From a virus: a stretch of DNA of 38,487 nt. This document shows, piece by piece, positions 13,954 to 23,041 of the stretch (position 1 is the stretch's first letter; every line of letters starts with the position of its first letter). The notes under the pieces are model-generated. The model was given only the letters and a program-made list of their open reading frames with translations. It made no database searches and was not told the DNA's origin. A program made the position numbers and the translations under genes. The stretch spans positions 1 to 38,487 of IMG/VR virus record IMGVR_UViG_3300033148_005250; one strand, 5' to 3'.

Positions 13954-15269
13954 AATTTTACCTTGCCCAATACGGTATTGCCCATGCTTTTGGTATTAGA
14001 TTCACCCGCATCGGCAGACGACGTGTCTGTAATTGTTATATAAAATATGGAATCGGTTGTGCTGTGTTCCCAGATGGCAAAACCCTGTCGAGAATAAGCA
14101 TTGTGGACAGGGTTAAAATAATACACACCCGTTTTACCCGGATACCCTCGCGTTACCAGTTCCCTTGCCGACCAACTGTTGTCGTCGGGATCATAGGCTC
14201 GCATATAAACAAATTGACTGTCATAACTGTCGGCCCCGGTTCGGTCGATATAAAACAAACAAAATTTCCCATTAATAACCATTCCCGCATTTTGAAAATC
14301 TTCGCCAGACATTGTTGGGTAATCAGCAGTGTCAAGATGTTGACTACTCCATGCACCATTTCCTCCGGCATGTTTACGCCAATAAGCCCACAAGGTGTCA
14401 GCCTCACCATGACAAAATATCAGTGTTGAGCTGTCCGCCGTAGCGTCAAGAATAGCATTAAAAGAAAAGGCTCGCTGTTGAGACTTTATGCTGTTTTCAA
14501 CTTTGATAGTATCCTGACTTGCCACATAAAAACTGTCGTTAACATTATCCCATTGACAAACAACAATGCTTGTATCCGATAAAACCAAAGCGGCGGGTTC
14601 GCCGTTTATCCATTCTGTAATACCTGTTCGACTGCTTGTGTTATTGGGTGCGCCGGTAGAATCCAGCCAACCACCAACGCCACTGTCACTCCACGGGTCG
14701 CTAAAATATTCCGTGTATTGATATTTGGCGTCCAAGCTGTCATACAGGCTTGTTCCCCAGCACGTTACCCACAATCTATTATTTGCGGTATCATAACCAA
14801 TTTGTCCCCTTTGCAAATTGGGATAAGTAACTCCCAAATGCTCGTCCGTTAGCAATACTTGGTCACGCATCGCAGGTGTTCCAGAATTATTATAAACTAT
14901 CGCCACGGCCGGTCTGCCACCAGTGCTACGCATAATTGCAATACTATCATGTTTCATTATCGTAATATTATCGTGCATGTCGGGCGGTCCGGATTCCCAC
15001 GTTTCTGCTGACGACCATGAAGCTCCCGCATTACTGCTTAAATACGTTGTAACTCGCATATAAACCCACCATTGAGAGCTGTCCGTCATACTTATGGCGC
15101 ATCTGCTAAATGGAATCGATAAAGTGGGTGTATCCATATCTTCATGGTCTAAAAATGTCGGCGAGCCATACTCAAAATCACCGCCCTTGACTATTGAACA
15201 AAGCACAAAAAGCGACAGCGCAAACAATGCGGCAATCATAAAATATATATGTCTGTTACCGTTTTTCAC
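13950..15269 (-). CDS. Exported beta-propeller (sialidase/BNR-like) protein
   Basis: 439 residues from a GTG start with AGGCGAG upstream. The N-terminus (about 10-30, YFMIAALFALSLFVLCSIV) is a signal peptide or anchor. The rest has repeated four-strand blade patterns with Asp-box-like turns: SSNAGASWSSAETW, NGAWSSQHLD and DDNSWSARELV, as in sialidase or six-bladed propellers. The likely role is binding or hydrolysis of a glycan. The last residues (TVLGKVKL) end just as the next gene begins (4-nt overlap). No catalytic site can be claimed. Confidence 0.68.
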   Translation of the reverse strand: MKNGNRHIYFMIAALFALSLFVLCSIVKGGDFEYGSPTFLDHEDMDTPTLSIPFSRCAISMTDSSQWWVYMRVTTYLSSNAGASWSSAETWESGPPDMHDNITIMKHDSIAIMRSTGGRPAVAIVYNNSGTPAMRDQVLLTDEHLGVTYPNLQRGQIGYDTANNRLWVTCWGTSLYDSLDAKYQYTEYFSDPWSDSGVGGWLDSTGAPNNTSSRTGITEWINGEPAALVLSDTSIVVCQWDNVNDSFYVASQDTIKVENSIKSQQRAFSFNAILDATADSSTLIFCHGEADTLWAYWRKHAGGNGAWSSQHLDTADYPTMSGEDFQNAGMVINGKFCLFYIDRTGADSYDSQFVYMRAYDPDDNSWSARELVTRGYPGKTGVYYFNPVHNAYSRQGFAIWEHSTTDSIFYITITDTSSADAGESNTKSMGNTVLGKVKL

Positions 15270-15270
15270 T

Positions 15271-15882
15271 TCAATCTCGCCTTGTCATTATAATTTGTGC
15301 GGCGGACTCACCGCCACCGATTGATTGCCCAGAGCAATAAACACAATAGTCCCTGCCCAAAAGACTGTCTTCCACTGTCCAAGGGTCTTCCCAAGACCCG
15401 TAAGATACAACCTCGTCATATCCGTAAGGGTATGGAACAGGTGATTGAGTATCGTAAAAAAATTCCATCTCTTGCACGGGAGAGCCGCCGCAATCGTCGC
15501 ACCATATAGTTATAATAATATTATCGTTGGTTGATAAGGTGCAAGCTTCTGAAATTTCAAACCCATACCACGCTTCTGCGCCGTCCTTCGCAATCGACCT
15601 TTCGGCGGTATAGCATTCTTGGCCGTGATCGCTTTTCAAATAAAGTGATGCCTTGCAAAGATAATTGTCAAAAAGAGAAGAGCAATCGGGGTCTAAGTAG
15701 GCATAAACAGATTCCACAACCATAGAATCGGGCGGTGAATGATTACTGCCCCTCATGTGGTTATCAGCATCGACTATTGAAATCGCCGAGTCTCTATCGT
15801 TCCCGCAAACAATCCTTTCGGCCATAGATGTTACAGGTAAAAGTAACAATAATATAAATATCAGGTGTTTTGTTATTCGCAT
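15271..15882 (-). CDS. Exported beta-sandwich-like protein
   Basis: 203 residues. A clean signal peptide (MRITKHLIFILLLLLPVTSMA) ends in S-M-A before E-R-I. The mature part has nine or more cysteines (for example VCGND, DPDCSS, YLCKAS, WCDDCGG, DYCVYCSG), suggesting disulphides and therefore real export to an oxidising compartment. It is strand-rich and resembles jelly-roll carbohydrate-binding modules in pattern only. It sits between the fibre-propeller gene and the second propeller gene, overlapping the first by 10 nt. Confidence 0.65.
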   Translation of the reverse strand: MRITKHLIFILLLLLPVTSMAERIVCGNDRDSAISIVDADNHMRGSNHSPPDSMVVESVYAYLDPDCSSLFDNYLCKASLYLKSDHGQECYTAERSIAKDGAEAWYGFEISEACTLSTNDNIIITIWCDDCGGSPVQEMEFFYDTQSPVPYPYGYDEVVSYGSWEDPWTVEDSLLGRDYCVYCSGQSIGGGESAAQIIMTRRD

Positions 15883-18800
15883 AGTGTTTTCCCATAATAT
15901 CTAATGCTAAATCTTATCCAGTCTATATCAGTATCGGGTGTGTTTATATAAATAATTTTACCTTTTTCAATTTCGTCATCTGTAAACAATTCGGATTGCG
16001 CCCTTTGGTCGGAAGCTCCAATATTAAGAGTATCTATATGTCTTTCAAGAACAGGCGGGTCTGCGCCTGTAAATTCATAAAGATTGAAAGCATAAGCCCC
16101 ATCTTCACTTGTCTGTAATTCTGCCCCAAGTATTTTTATACCTCTTGGAAACTCATTAGAATCAACATAAAATATCGGGATAGTATCCGTAATTAAATCA
16201 GGATTCCAAATCATAGCCTCCGCCGTTTTAATCCTTTTATTCCTGTCAAAAGTTACATAGGTTTGTCCCATATGATATTCATGATCGCTACCACCACCCC
16301 GTAGAGCCGAATACCACATTCTAAATCTTAACCCATCACCACTATTTTCAGCGATAAATGTTGGTCGATATAAGTTCCCGCCCGAATCCCACGCCGCCGG
16401 CGTCATGCCCGGTTCCAATAAAACCCTGCCCGTCATATCCCAAGTTACACCGCCATCGTAACTCGCCAGATGTTTCAAACTATAATCTACAAGGTCTGAA
16501 CCTTTGCACGATGCAATACAATGATACTCCCTGCCCAATTTAAGTATATCGCCGTGCCACAAGCCTTTAGCGGTATCACTATAATAATTGTTAATGATGC
16601 AAGTGTCCGTTAACGTAAAAACCGAATCACCAAAAAGGGTTGTCGCCGCATACCTAATTAAATAATTGCTGGTATCCGATGTCGTCGCATCATAAATTAA
16701 GAACATTAAAACAGTATCACCGTCCCCCTGTTCAACCATCGGTGATAAAGGAGTCCCGCCAGAAGCATGATAAGAATAAAAAAGGCTGTCATTATCCCAG
16801 TTAAATAAATTATTAGAATGAGCGGCGCAAATATATCTTGACGTATTACTCGAATAACTTTCATAAGAAGTGTCCTCGGTGTCGTTGGTGACACTATAAA
16901 TCGAGTCCCTTGATGCGTTTGCCGTGTAAAAAACATAGAGCCTGTTATTTTTATCAATAAACAAATCAGGGTCGGCCGAAGCGTCTTGTGAGGTCATCCC
17001 GAAAATAACTTGCACTACTGTATCATAATACGGAAAATCCGAGTCATATCGTTTATACCAATAATTCATATCAGTAACTTCAGTAACAGGGTCTTTAATA
17101 CAAAGCGAAACAGTATCGCCCGCCGACGTAGTACAGGAAACACACGCTCTTTGCCAGTCGTTATATTTACCTGTTTTACTTACTTTTATAGTTGCGTTTT
17201 CATAAGGTATAACCGGCAATGGTGTCCACGCTATAAGATACGGCCATTTAGCCTCTTCAATCGCCCAAGCCGCCACCAGTGTATCAGGTGATGCCGACGT
17301 ATCATAAGCATAAATTGAATCGCCTTTTTCACAACCATAACCGCCTGGCACGTATAAAGCCGAAGGATGCACACCGCAATAAAAAGTATCAGTCAACCCA
17401 CCACCATGAGCCGTGTCGTCATAAGCGTAATTACCGAGCCTGTCCCAATTCTCTCCGTTATCACAAAAGATTTGAGACGTGTCGATTGCTTCTTTATAAT
17501 TATTCCGCCCAAGTTGCCCGTAAAGATTAAAATCACCGGCATCAGACGCCACACCCACCGAGTCATCTTTTGGCACCCAATTTGAACCGTCGTATTTTAA
17601 AACTTTACCAGATGATGCTCCCATCGGTGCTATATCCGTCGAGTCAACCGTATTCGCTTGAATGTGATAACCCCTAATAGAATTGGCCGCCATGTCAATA
17701 GAATCTATTGTGCCGTTGGTTATTTCATCAGAAGTAATTGAGGTTCCAAGCGTAGCTTCAACATCATTAGCATTAACTGTTATTCCCGTTCCAGCCCCCA
17801 CATTGAGAGTAACATCACCCGAAGCCCCTCCATCAGTCAATCCATTCCCTGCCGTTACGCCGGTAATATCGCCAGTGTTTTTGGTAAACCCGCTATCAGA
17901 AACAATAATTGCAACCTCGCCCGAATCAAGCGTATGATTGCGAATATCAGACGTAACTTGTAATACATTGGAACCGACCTCTAAACCATCACCATTGAAA
18001 TCATTTATACTATCGTCGCTTAAAATAATACCCGTATTAAATCCAGTCCAACCCGCAGTGCCGAGAAATAATGGGTTGGAGCCGCTATACTTCAAGCTAT
18101 CACCATCCATGTATAGTGAATCACCGGCCGCTGTTTCCTTTATTCTCTTTGTCCAACCCGACGAATCACTATACTTGGAAGACGAATCTGAAACACTAAC
18201 ATCAACCTCATAATCAATAGTGCTATCACCGGATTGATATGTAACTGTTATCCCCGTCTCGGTATTACCAGTCGCCGCCTTTGTCATTCTGGCATTGATA
18301 GAGTCCCCCATTTCTCCACGCACAACATCGGCGGTATCGTGAATGTCCCCCCTTATATCTGTAATCTTATCCCCGTGTATTCCTATCGTATCAGTATAAA
18401 CCGCATCGGCCAATAAACTATCGACATCCTTGATATTGTTGTTGTCCATATCCAACGGCGAGGTCATGTGAAAATAGTCATCTGCATCGTTCCAACTGAA
18501 ATAATGATAGTTGGCGGCACTGTCACCAAATCCAATTTTAAGGTCTTGCTCATCATCGCTTTTATCGCTACGTATTTCAAGTGCCATCTTGGTTAAAATA
18601 CTGTCGTGACTCGGCATCACTGCTTTAAGTGATGTTCCAAAAGCTATTGTTCCTTTGGCTCCGGCGGTAATAATAGGTGCTTCAGCCGACACACTAACCG
18701 CCGTGTCAACCTGAGTGCTGTCGTTTAATTGTGTTGAACCGACAACCCCCATCATTCGCCCGATAGTTCCCGTATTGCCAGCAGTGGTTCCGGTTTTACC

Positions 18801-19697
18801 TATAAATTGCGCACCATTGATTCCCTGAGCGTGCCCGTCACCGTCGAATCTTGAAACCGCCGTCATACCAATAATCCAGTTAATAGTATCTCCCGAATCA
18901 GGAAATACATAAGACTGAAAATAACCCCCGTAAGCACGTTTGGCGTTTGCGAGAGAATGAGAACCACCCCGAACATGAAGATAACTGCCTATCCCAACCT
19001 GATGTTCAGTCGAGTCATCTTCAACACTATCTTTAACAAAAGCACCTATGCGAGACAACCCAAGATTTAATTCGCTGGAAGTGTCCGCCCCGAATGTAAC
19101 AAGGTTTTGAGCTTCTATCTCGCCAATATCGGTAATATCATTATCTCCCATTTCAATATTACCGGACATAGTGCCGCCGGTAAGCCGCAAAGCAAGATCA
19201 GCGGTGTCGTGAATCCAGTCTTTAATCTCATCGGCCGAATCTGCCAAGTTCCAACCGCCCGAACCCATATCCTGCCATGTCGTGCCGTCGTTTGAATATT
19301 CCCAAGTCGAATCATTACCATTATACCTAATTCCCCCCCTTCTCCCTGATGGTATCTGAATAAGCAGATTAACAACCGTGTCCGTTGTGGTATCACCAAC
19401 CCATACAGTATCGTTCTCAATTCGGGTAACCGTATTACAGGAGCTTCTTATTCGGCCATCGGCATAATAGAAAGTGGAACAATCCGGTGTTTTGCTTGTA
19501 TCTATTTCGTAATAAGCCGTAATGGCAAGATTGCGAGGTCGGAGCATTGTTCCACTATGGGTGGGTTTTAATTGATCAAACTTCGCTACACCGCAAAGCC
19601 CATTGGCGGCCATGACGATAGCCAACACTATGTAAAAAGCCAGTCCCATACCTAACATTATCCAAACACCGTATTTCTGATTTTCTTTTTCTGTCAT
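15873..19697 (-). CDS. Giant fibre protein with membrane anchor and C-terminal glycosidase-like propeller
   Basis: 1,274 residues from the ATG at 19697 (MTEKENQKYGVW), which follows the upstream stop by 1 nt; a TTG at 19724 lies inside the upstream gene. Residues about 9-32 form a hydrophobic helix (WIMLGMGLAFYIVLAIVMAA). Next is a tail-fibre-like region: LTGGTMSGNIEMGDNDITDI is the usual phage fibre strand motif, and ITGVTAGNGLTDGG with the following repeats is typical of collar/fibre domains. The C-terminal ~500 residues look like a five-bladed propeller of the GH43/GH32 type (DPDLFIDKNNRLYVFYTA, LWHGDILKLGREYHCI, FRMWYSAL), followed by a small beta domain. Probably the main receptor-binding or depolymerase protein. 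Confidence 0.75.
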   Translation of the reverse strand: MTEKENQKYGVWIMLGMGLAFYIVLAIVMAANGLCGVAKFDQLKPTHSGTMLRPRNLAITAYYEIDTSKTPDCSTFYYADGRIRSSCNTVTRIENDTVWVGDTTTDTVVNLLIQIPSGRRGGIRYNGNDSTWEYSNDGTTWQDMGSGGWNLADSADEIKDWIHDTADLALRLTGGTMSGNIEMGDNDITDIGEIEAQNLVTFGADTSSELNLGLSRIGAFVKDSVEDDSTEHQVGIGSYLHVRGGSHSLANAKRAYGGYFQSYVFPDSGDTINWIIGMTAVSRFDGDGHAQGINGAQFIGKTGTTAGNTGTIGRMMGVVGSTQLNDSTQVDTAVSVSAEAPIITAGAKGTIAFGTSLKAVMPSHDSILTKMALEIRSDKSDDEQDLKIGFGDSAANYHYFSWNDADDYFHMTSPLDMDNNNIKDVDSLLADAVYTDTIGIHGDKITDIRGDIHDTADVVRGEMGDSINARMTKAATGNTETGITVTYQSGDSTIDYEVDVSVSDSSSKYSDSSGWTKRIKETAAGDSLYMDGDSLKYSGSNPLFLGTAGWTGFNTGIILSDDSINDFNGDGLEVGSNVLQVTSDIRNHTLDSGEVAIIVSDSGFTKNTGDITGVTAGNGLTDGGASGDVTLNVGAGTGITVNANDVEATLGTSITSDEITNGTIDSIDMAANSIRGYHIQANTVDSTDIAPMGASSGKVLKYDGSNWVPKDDSVGVASDAGDFNLYGQLGRNNYKEAIDTSQIFCDNGENWDRLGNYAYDDTAHGGGLTDTFYCGVHPSALYVPGGYGCEKGDSIYAYDTSASPDTLVAAWAIEEAKWPYLIAWTPLPVIPYENATIKVSKTGKYNDWQRACVSCTTSAGDTVSLCIKDPVTEVTDMNYWYKRYDSDFPYYDTVVQVIFGMTSQDASADPDLFIDKNNRLYVFYTANASRDSIYSVTNDTEDTSYESYSSNTSRYICAAHSNNLFNWDNDSLFYSYHASGGTPLSPMVEQGDGDTVLMFLIYDATTSDTSNYLIRYAATTLFGDSVFTLTDTCIINNYYSDTAKGLWHGDILKLGREYHCIASCKGSDLVDYSLKHLASYDGGVTWDMTGRVLLEPGMTPAAWDSGGNLYRPTFIAENSGDGLRFRMWYSALRGGGSDHEYHMGQTYVTFDRNKRIKTAEAMIWNPDLITDTIPIFYVDSNEFPRGIKILGAELQTSEDGAYAFNLYEFTGADPPVLERHIDTLNIGASDQRAQSELFTDDEIEKGKIIYINTPDTDIDWIRFSIRYYGKTLCE

Positions 19698-19698
19698 A

Positions 19699-20007
19699 TC
19701 AACCGCCCGTGTCTTTATTGTCAACTCTATATTTTATTTCTTGCAAGATCGACAGCATCACCGAATCATTAGCCCTTGCGGATTTCCTGTAATCTTCAAA
19801 TTCACATCTCAAATTCATAATTTCCTTAACAATGTATTCCTGCTTTAACTCCTGCTTTTCCTGTTTGGATTCGACCGACCGGACACTATCCTTCAACTGC
19901 CCGTGCGAAATATAGTAACTGGCAACAACCGTCCCGACTATTAACGCAAACCATATCAATAACTTAAAATTCTTCGTTGTCATCGTCCCGTTGCTTGGCC
20001 TCTGCAT
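19699..20007 (-). CDS. Membrane protein with periplasmic coiled coil
   Basis: 102 residues from the ATG at 20007; AGGAG lies eight bases before it, while the ATG at 20013 is too close. A membrane helix (about 12-30, LLIWFALIVGTVVASYYI) is followed by a long charged coiled coil (SVESKQEKQELKQEYIVKEIMNL onward). Topology is like an inner-membrane spanin or a BhlA-like protein, but the position is between tail hub and fibre rather than next to the endolysin. It might anchor or help export the proteins that follow. Function unknown. Confidence 0.6.
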   Translation of the reverse strand: MQRPSNGTMTTKNFKLLIWFALIVGTVVASYYISHGQLKDSVRSVESKQEKQELKQEYIVKEIMNLRCEFEDYRKSARANDSVMLSILQEIKYRVDNKDTGG

Positions 20008-20018
20008 AATCATAGCTC

Positions 20019-22226
20019 CTATGTTATAGACAAATTCACTGCTTTAATTACCGTCCGGTCAAGATGGTTTTCTAAATGGGTGATAATAAAAGGCTTATTA
20101 TACCAAGTTTCACCATACAATAATAATTGAGGATCAACTGTATTATGGTCTAAACAAATAGCATCACCGATTTCAAGATTGGAATAATAATGTCCTGGTG
20201 TTTCAATTTCAAGAACCGGATGCTTGTTAGCCAGTAACCCATCGCCGTTACTATCAGTCCCATCAGCCGACTTTACATAATGTCGAGCGATATGTTGAGC
20301 AGAAGTTCCAGCTAACATCGGCCAATTGACCGATTTAATTCCTTCCCCATATAGGGTTTCCGATGCGGAATTATTATAAACATCGGAATCTCTATATAAA
20401 TCATATTCCGCTTGCCAGCGACTTTTCACATTCAAAGTATTTATAATATTATTATCACTCTGAGTAATCTTTATATTGCCATCGATAATGTGGGAAAAAG
20501 GAATTTCGGCATCATCATTAGGCGTCGAGTCAGATAGGTCGATTAGTTTAGCTTTACCTGTGGCCGTCCATACAAAAGTGAAGGTCGATTGCTCTGTTAT
20601 CTTGCGAATAATTTCCCAGACATTTTCTTCTTCAGTAATATTTAATCGTGCTTTAACGCTTGTATTCTCTGCTATTACAAAACTAATCACATCAATATCA
20701 GCACCAACTAAACCGAGTTCATCCCGTAATAAGGATTCGATTATCCCTGCAGGATCTTCGATACAATCGCCGTCAGAATAATTGCTTGATCGGCCGGTTA
20801 TCCATGAACCATAAACTCGCCCATCGGCGGCAGCAAAACCATTTGTGTAATCTTCGGGTAAATAATTAATTAAAAGTAATAGGCCGTAAATTTCAGCCAA
20901 ATCCCAATTACCAGTTATCCCGTCACCCGCAGAACAAACATCATCACACATTAAAAAATATACCGCATTGGGCGTAAGGACTTCTGATGTTGACGTCATA
21001 GTAAAACTTGCCCAATGATTAATAGTATTTACCCAAACAGCAGGGTTGTTAGTAGTCCACTGAACATTTACATTTGTATAAATTCTATCTTCATAAGTAT
21101 TCGCAAATTTATACCGCCAAGAATCGAAAGACACTCCCGCATAAATATTTCTTATTTTATATCGCAGAATGAAACTTCGCAATCTTTCCGCAGCTTTAAT
21201 GTTTGCGGTGTCTTCGGGGATGATTCTTCTAAGCCATTCGCTAAATTGAAATTTATAAACAGCATCGCCGCAAACAGCATTGCCCGCCCCGTCGTCCCGA
21301 CCATCCACAATAGTCGCATAGCTATCACCATCGCGGTCAATTGCTCTTAAATAATTAGTCGGATCTATTTCGTCCCCAACTCTTGTGAGATTGTCATTGC
21401 GAGCGTCCATTAATTCAAGGCGTAAATTAAAAGTATCTTCCGGCGTATAAGTTGTTCGACCGGAATCATCGAGGGTAACGCTTGCGCTGGTTGTATCGGA
21501 TTTCGCCGGAAGATTACCGGCATTACTCTCTGAAACGAATAATTCACTTGTCGTTAAAGCGTCGCATATATGGTCTGATACTACCATCTTTGGCGGAGTT
21601 TCGTTATTAATGGGAATCGACTTAGCTAATCCCTCGGACGTTTCGGTGTAATCATTAAAAATATTTGGCTCGGTAAATTTACCATAGACTAAAGGTATTT
21701 TCTTTCCTGCATATTCTTCCGGTGCATCGCTGTATATATCACCCACCAGATTTTGTGGGAGAATCGTTTCATTAAGTTTGGTCTTGTCAACCAGTGTTAC
21801 ATAAACATATTCGGCGTCATATTCCGGTTCGCAAAAAACATACCCGTCAAATCGTTTAAGACAACCGCCTGGTATTGATGTCATACTGCTACCGCATTGT
21901 AAGTATATATATGCCGCCTTACCAACGATGCCGGTCAAATCGTCTGACAATTTTATCCAGCTACCATCGGTATCACGCTTATAATCTTTATTTTGTAATT
22001 TAACTGTCACATTAGAGACTGACCAAGTGTGGTCAAGGATGTCAACATCTTCCACGATTCCGGAATGACCAGCCAAAAGAGCATAAACATGGTTGACACC
22101 AAATTGCATTTCCATTTGAGAAAAAAAGAAATTTTTAGAACCATCGGTTAGCCAGACAATTGTATTATTAACTTGTCCGCTCAATCGATAAAACGCTTTA
22201 AATTCTTCACTCATTGACAATGACAT
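20019..22226 (-). CDS. Tail hub / tail-tip protein
   Basis: 735 residues. It lies after the distal tail gene, where siphophages place the hub (gp27-like) or Tal protein. The C-terminal half holds IEDPAGIIESLLRDELGL and NVWEIIRKITEQSTFTFVWTATGKAKLIDL, which resemble the hub-domain pattern of tail proteins that start with a membrane-insertion or baseplate scaffold. No peptidase domain is seen. It overlaps the upstream gene by one base. Confidence 0.72.
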   Translation of the reverse strand: MSLSMSEEFKAFYRLSGQVNNTIVWLTDGSKNFFFSQMEMQFGVNHVYALLAGHSGIVEDVDILDHTWSVSNVTVKLQNKDYKRDTDGSWIKLSDDLTGIVGKAAYIYLQCGSSMTSIPGGCLKRFDGYVFCEPEYDAEYVYVTLVDKTKLNETILPQNLVGDIYSDAPEEYAGKKIPLVYGKFTEPNIFNDYTETSEGLAKSIPINNETPPKMVVSDHICDALTTSELFVSESNAGNLPAKSDTTSASVTLDDSGRTTYTPEDTFNLRLELMDARNDNLTRVGDEIDPTNYLRAIDRDGDSYATIVDGRDDGAGNAVCGDAVYKFQFSEWLRRIIPEDTANIKAAERLRSFILRYKIRNIYAGVSFDSWRYKFANTYEDRIYTNVNVQWTTNNPAVWVNTINHWASFTMTSTSEVLTPNAVYFLMCDDVCSAGDGITGNWDLAEIYGLLLLINYLPEDYTNGFAAADGRVYGSWITGRSSNYSDGDCIEDPAGIIESLLRDELGLVGADIDVISFVIAENTSVKARLNITEEENVWEIIRKITEQSTFTFVWTATGKAKLIDLSDSTPNDDAEIPFSHIIDGNIKITQSDNNIINTLNVKSRWQAEYDLYRDSDVYNNSASETLYGEGIKSVNWPMLAGTSAQHIARHYVKSADGTDSNGDGLLANKHPVLEIETPGHYYSNLEIGDAICLDHNTVDPQLLLYGETWYNKPFIITHLENHLDRTVIKAVNLSIT

Positions 22227-23041
22227 TAGTACAAATCTCCATCATCGATATACGGAAGTTCTTCAAATATTACTATTGGCCGGTATAATTCGTCCTGATA
22301 TTGCCGTTGGTTGATTATATCGCTACCGAATTTAACCAAGAGGGCATCATCATAAGTGCTACCCTCCTGTAAAATCAAGGGAGTACCCTCTCCCCAAGAA
22401 TCCTGATGGGCAGACCGTAAATACCCAAACGTCGTGGAATTATAGAAGTGGAATCTTCGCGATAATATTTTGTGTGACCGACGATTAATCCGGCTGGTTA
22501 CTTGTCGCCCACCGCCAATTTTAGCAATACGTGTATGAAAGACATCCTCATCATATTCAGGCCATTCGTCACCCTGCCCCAAATCATATTCATTTGCAAG
22601 CCACAACCCCGCCAATTCAATTACTTCATTTTGGTCGGTAATTCCAACCTTCCAATATCGATGACTGACACCATTCCCTGTCGTTATACTTTCGATTCGC
22701 AAAGGTCCGGCTGTTAGACCTCCAATAGCCTTATCAGTCGGCTCCGTGCAAGCTGTCCATGCAGAGCCATCGTCCGAATAACTTAAATCGACTTGAACCT
22801 GAGTCGGGGTGTTTGTCAGCGTTGTATAGTTTCTTATAAATAATATCAGTGTATCGACAGCATGAGTGGATTCCAAATCGATTTCAATTTCGACATTCGA
22901 CGTTGATGTCGGCTGCCACCAAGTGTCAGGATTATTGTCGAGTGCCATTTCAATGATATGTCCAGAAGCCTCTGACGGGCTATTATGAGCGTGGGCTTCC
23001 TCCATCGCCGCAAAAGTATATAGCTTAATATTATTAGCCAT
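22226..23041 (-). CDS. Distal tail protein with discoidin-like domain
   Basis: 271 residues. Residues 25-150 resemble an F5/8 type C (discoidin) carbohydrate-binding fold: ALDNNPDTWWQPTS, IEIDLESTHAVDTLILF, VDLSYSDDGSAWTAC, HRYWKVGI. The rest is a beta-rich domain ending in ELYRPIVIFEELPYID, like Dit/minor tail proteins. Directly follows the tape measure gene, the usual place for the distal tail protein. Likely links tail tube and tip, with some glycan binding. Confidence 0.72.
   Translation of the reverse strand: MANNIKLYTFAAMEEAHAHNSPSEASGHIIEMALDNNPDTWWQPTSTSNVEIEIDLESTHAVDTLILFIRNYTTLTNTPTQVQVDLSYSDDGSAWTACTEPTDKAIGGLTAGPLRIESITTGNGVSHRYWKVGITDQNEVIELAGLWLANEYDLGQGDEWPEYDEDVFHTRIAKIGGGRQVTSRINRRSHKILSRRFHFYNSTTFGYLRSAHQDSWGEGTPLILQEGSTYDDALLVKFGSDIINQRQYQDELYRPIVIFEELPYIDDGDLY

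Noticed and set aside
15271-15882. Lipoprotein signals among the exported proteins
   Set aside because: None of the hydrophobic N-termini is followed by a convincing lipobox; the cysteines nearby (FVLC, NGLC) have the wrong preceding residues.
9518-19697. Diversity-generating retroelement acting on the fibre genes
   Set aside because: No reverse transcriptase and no template/variable repeat pair was seen.
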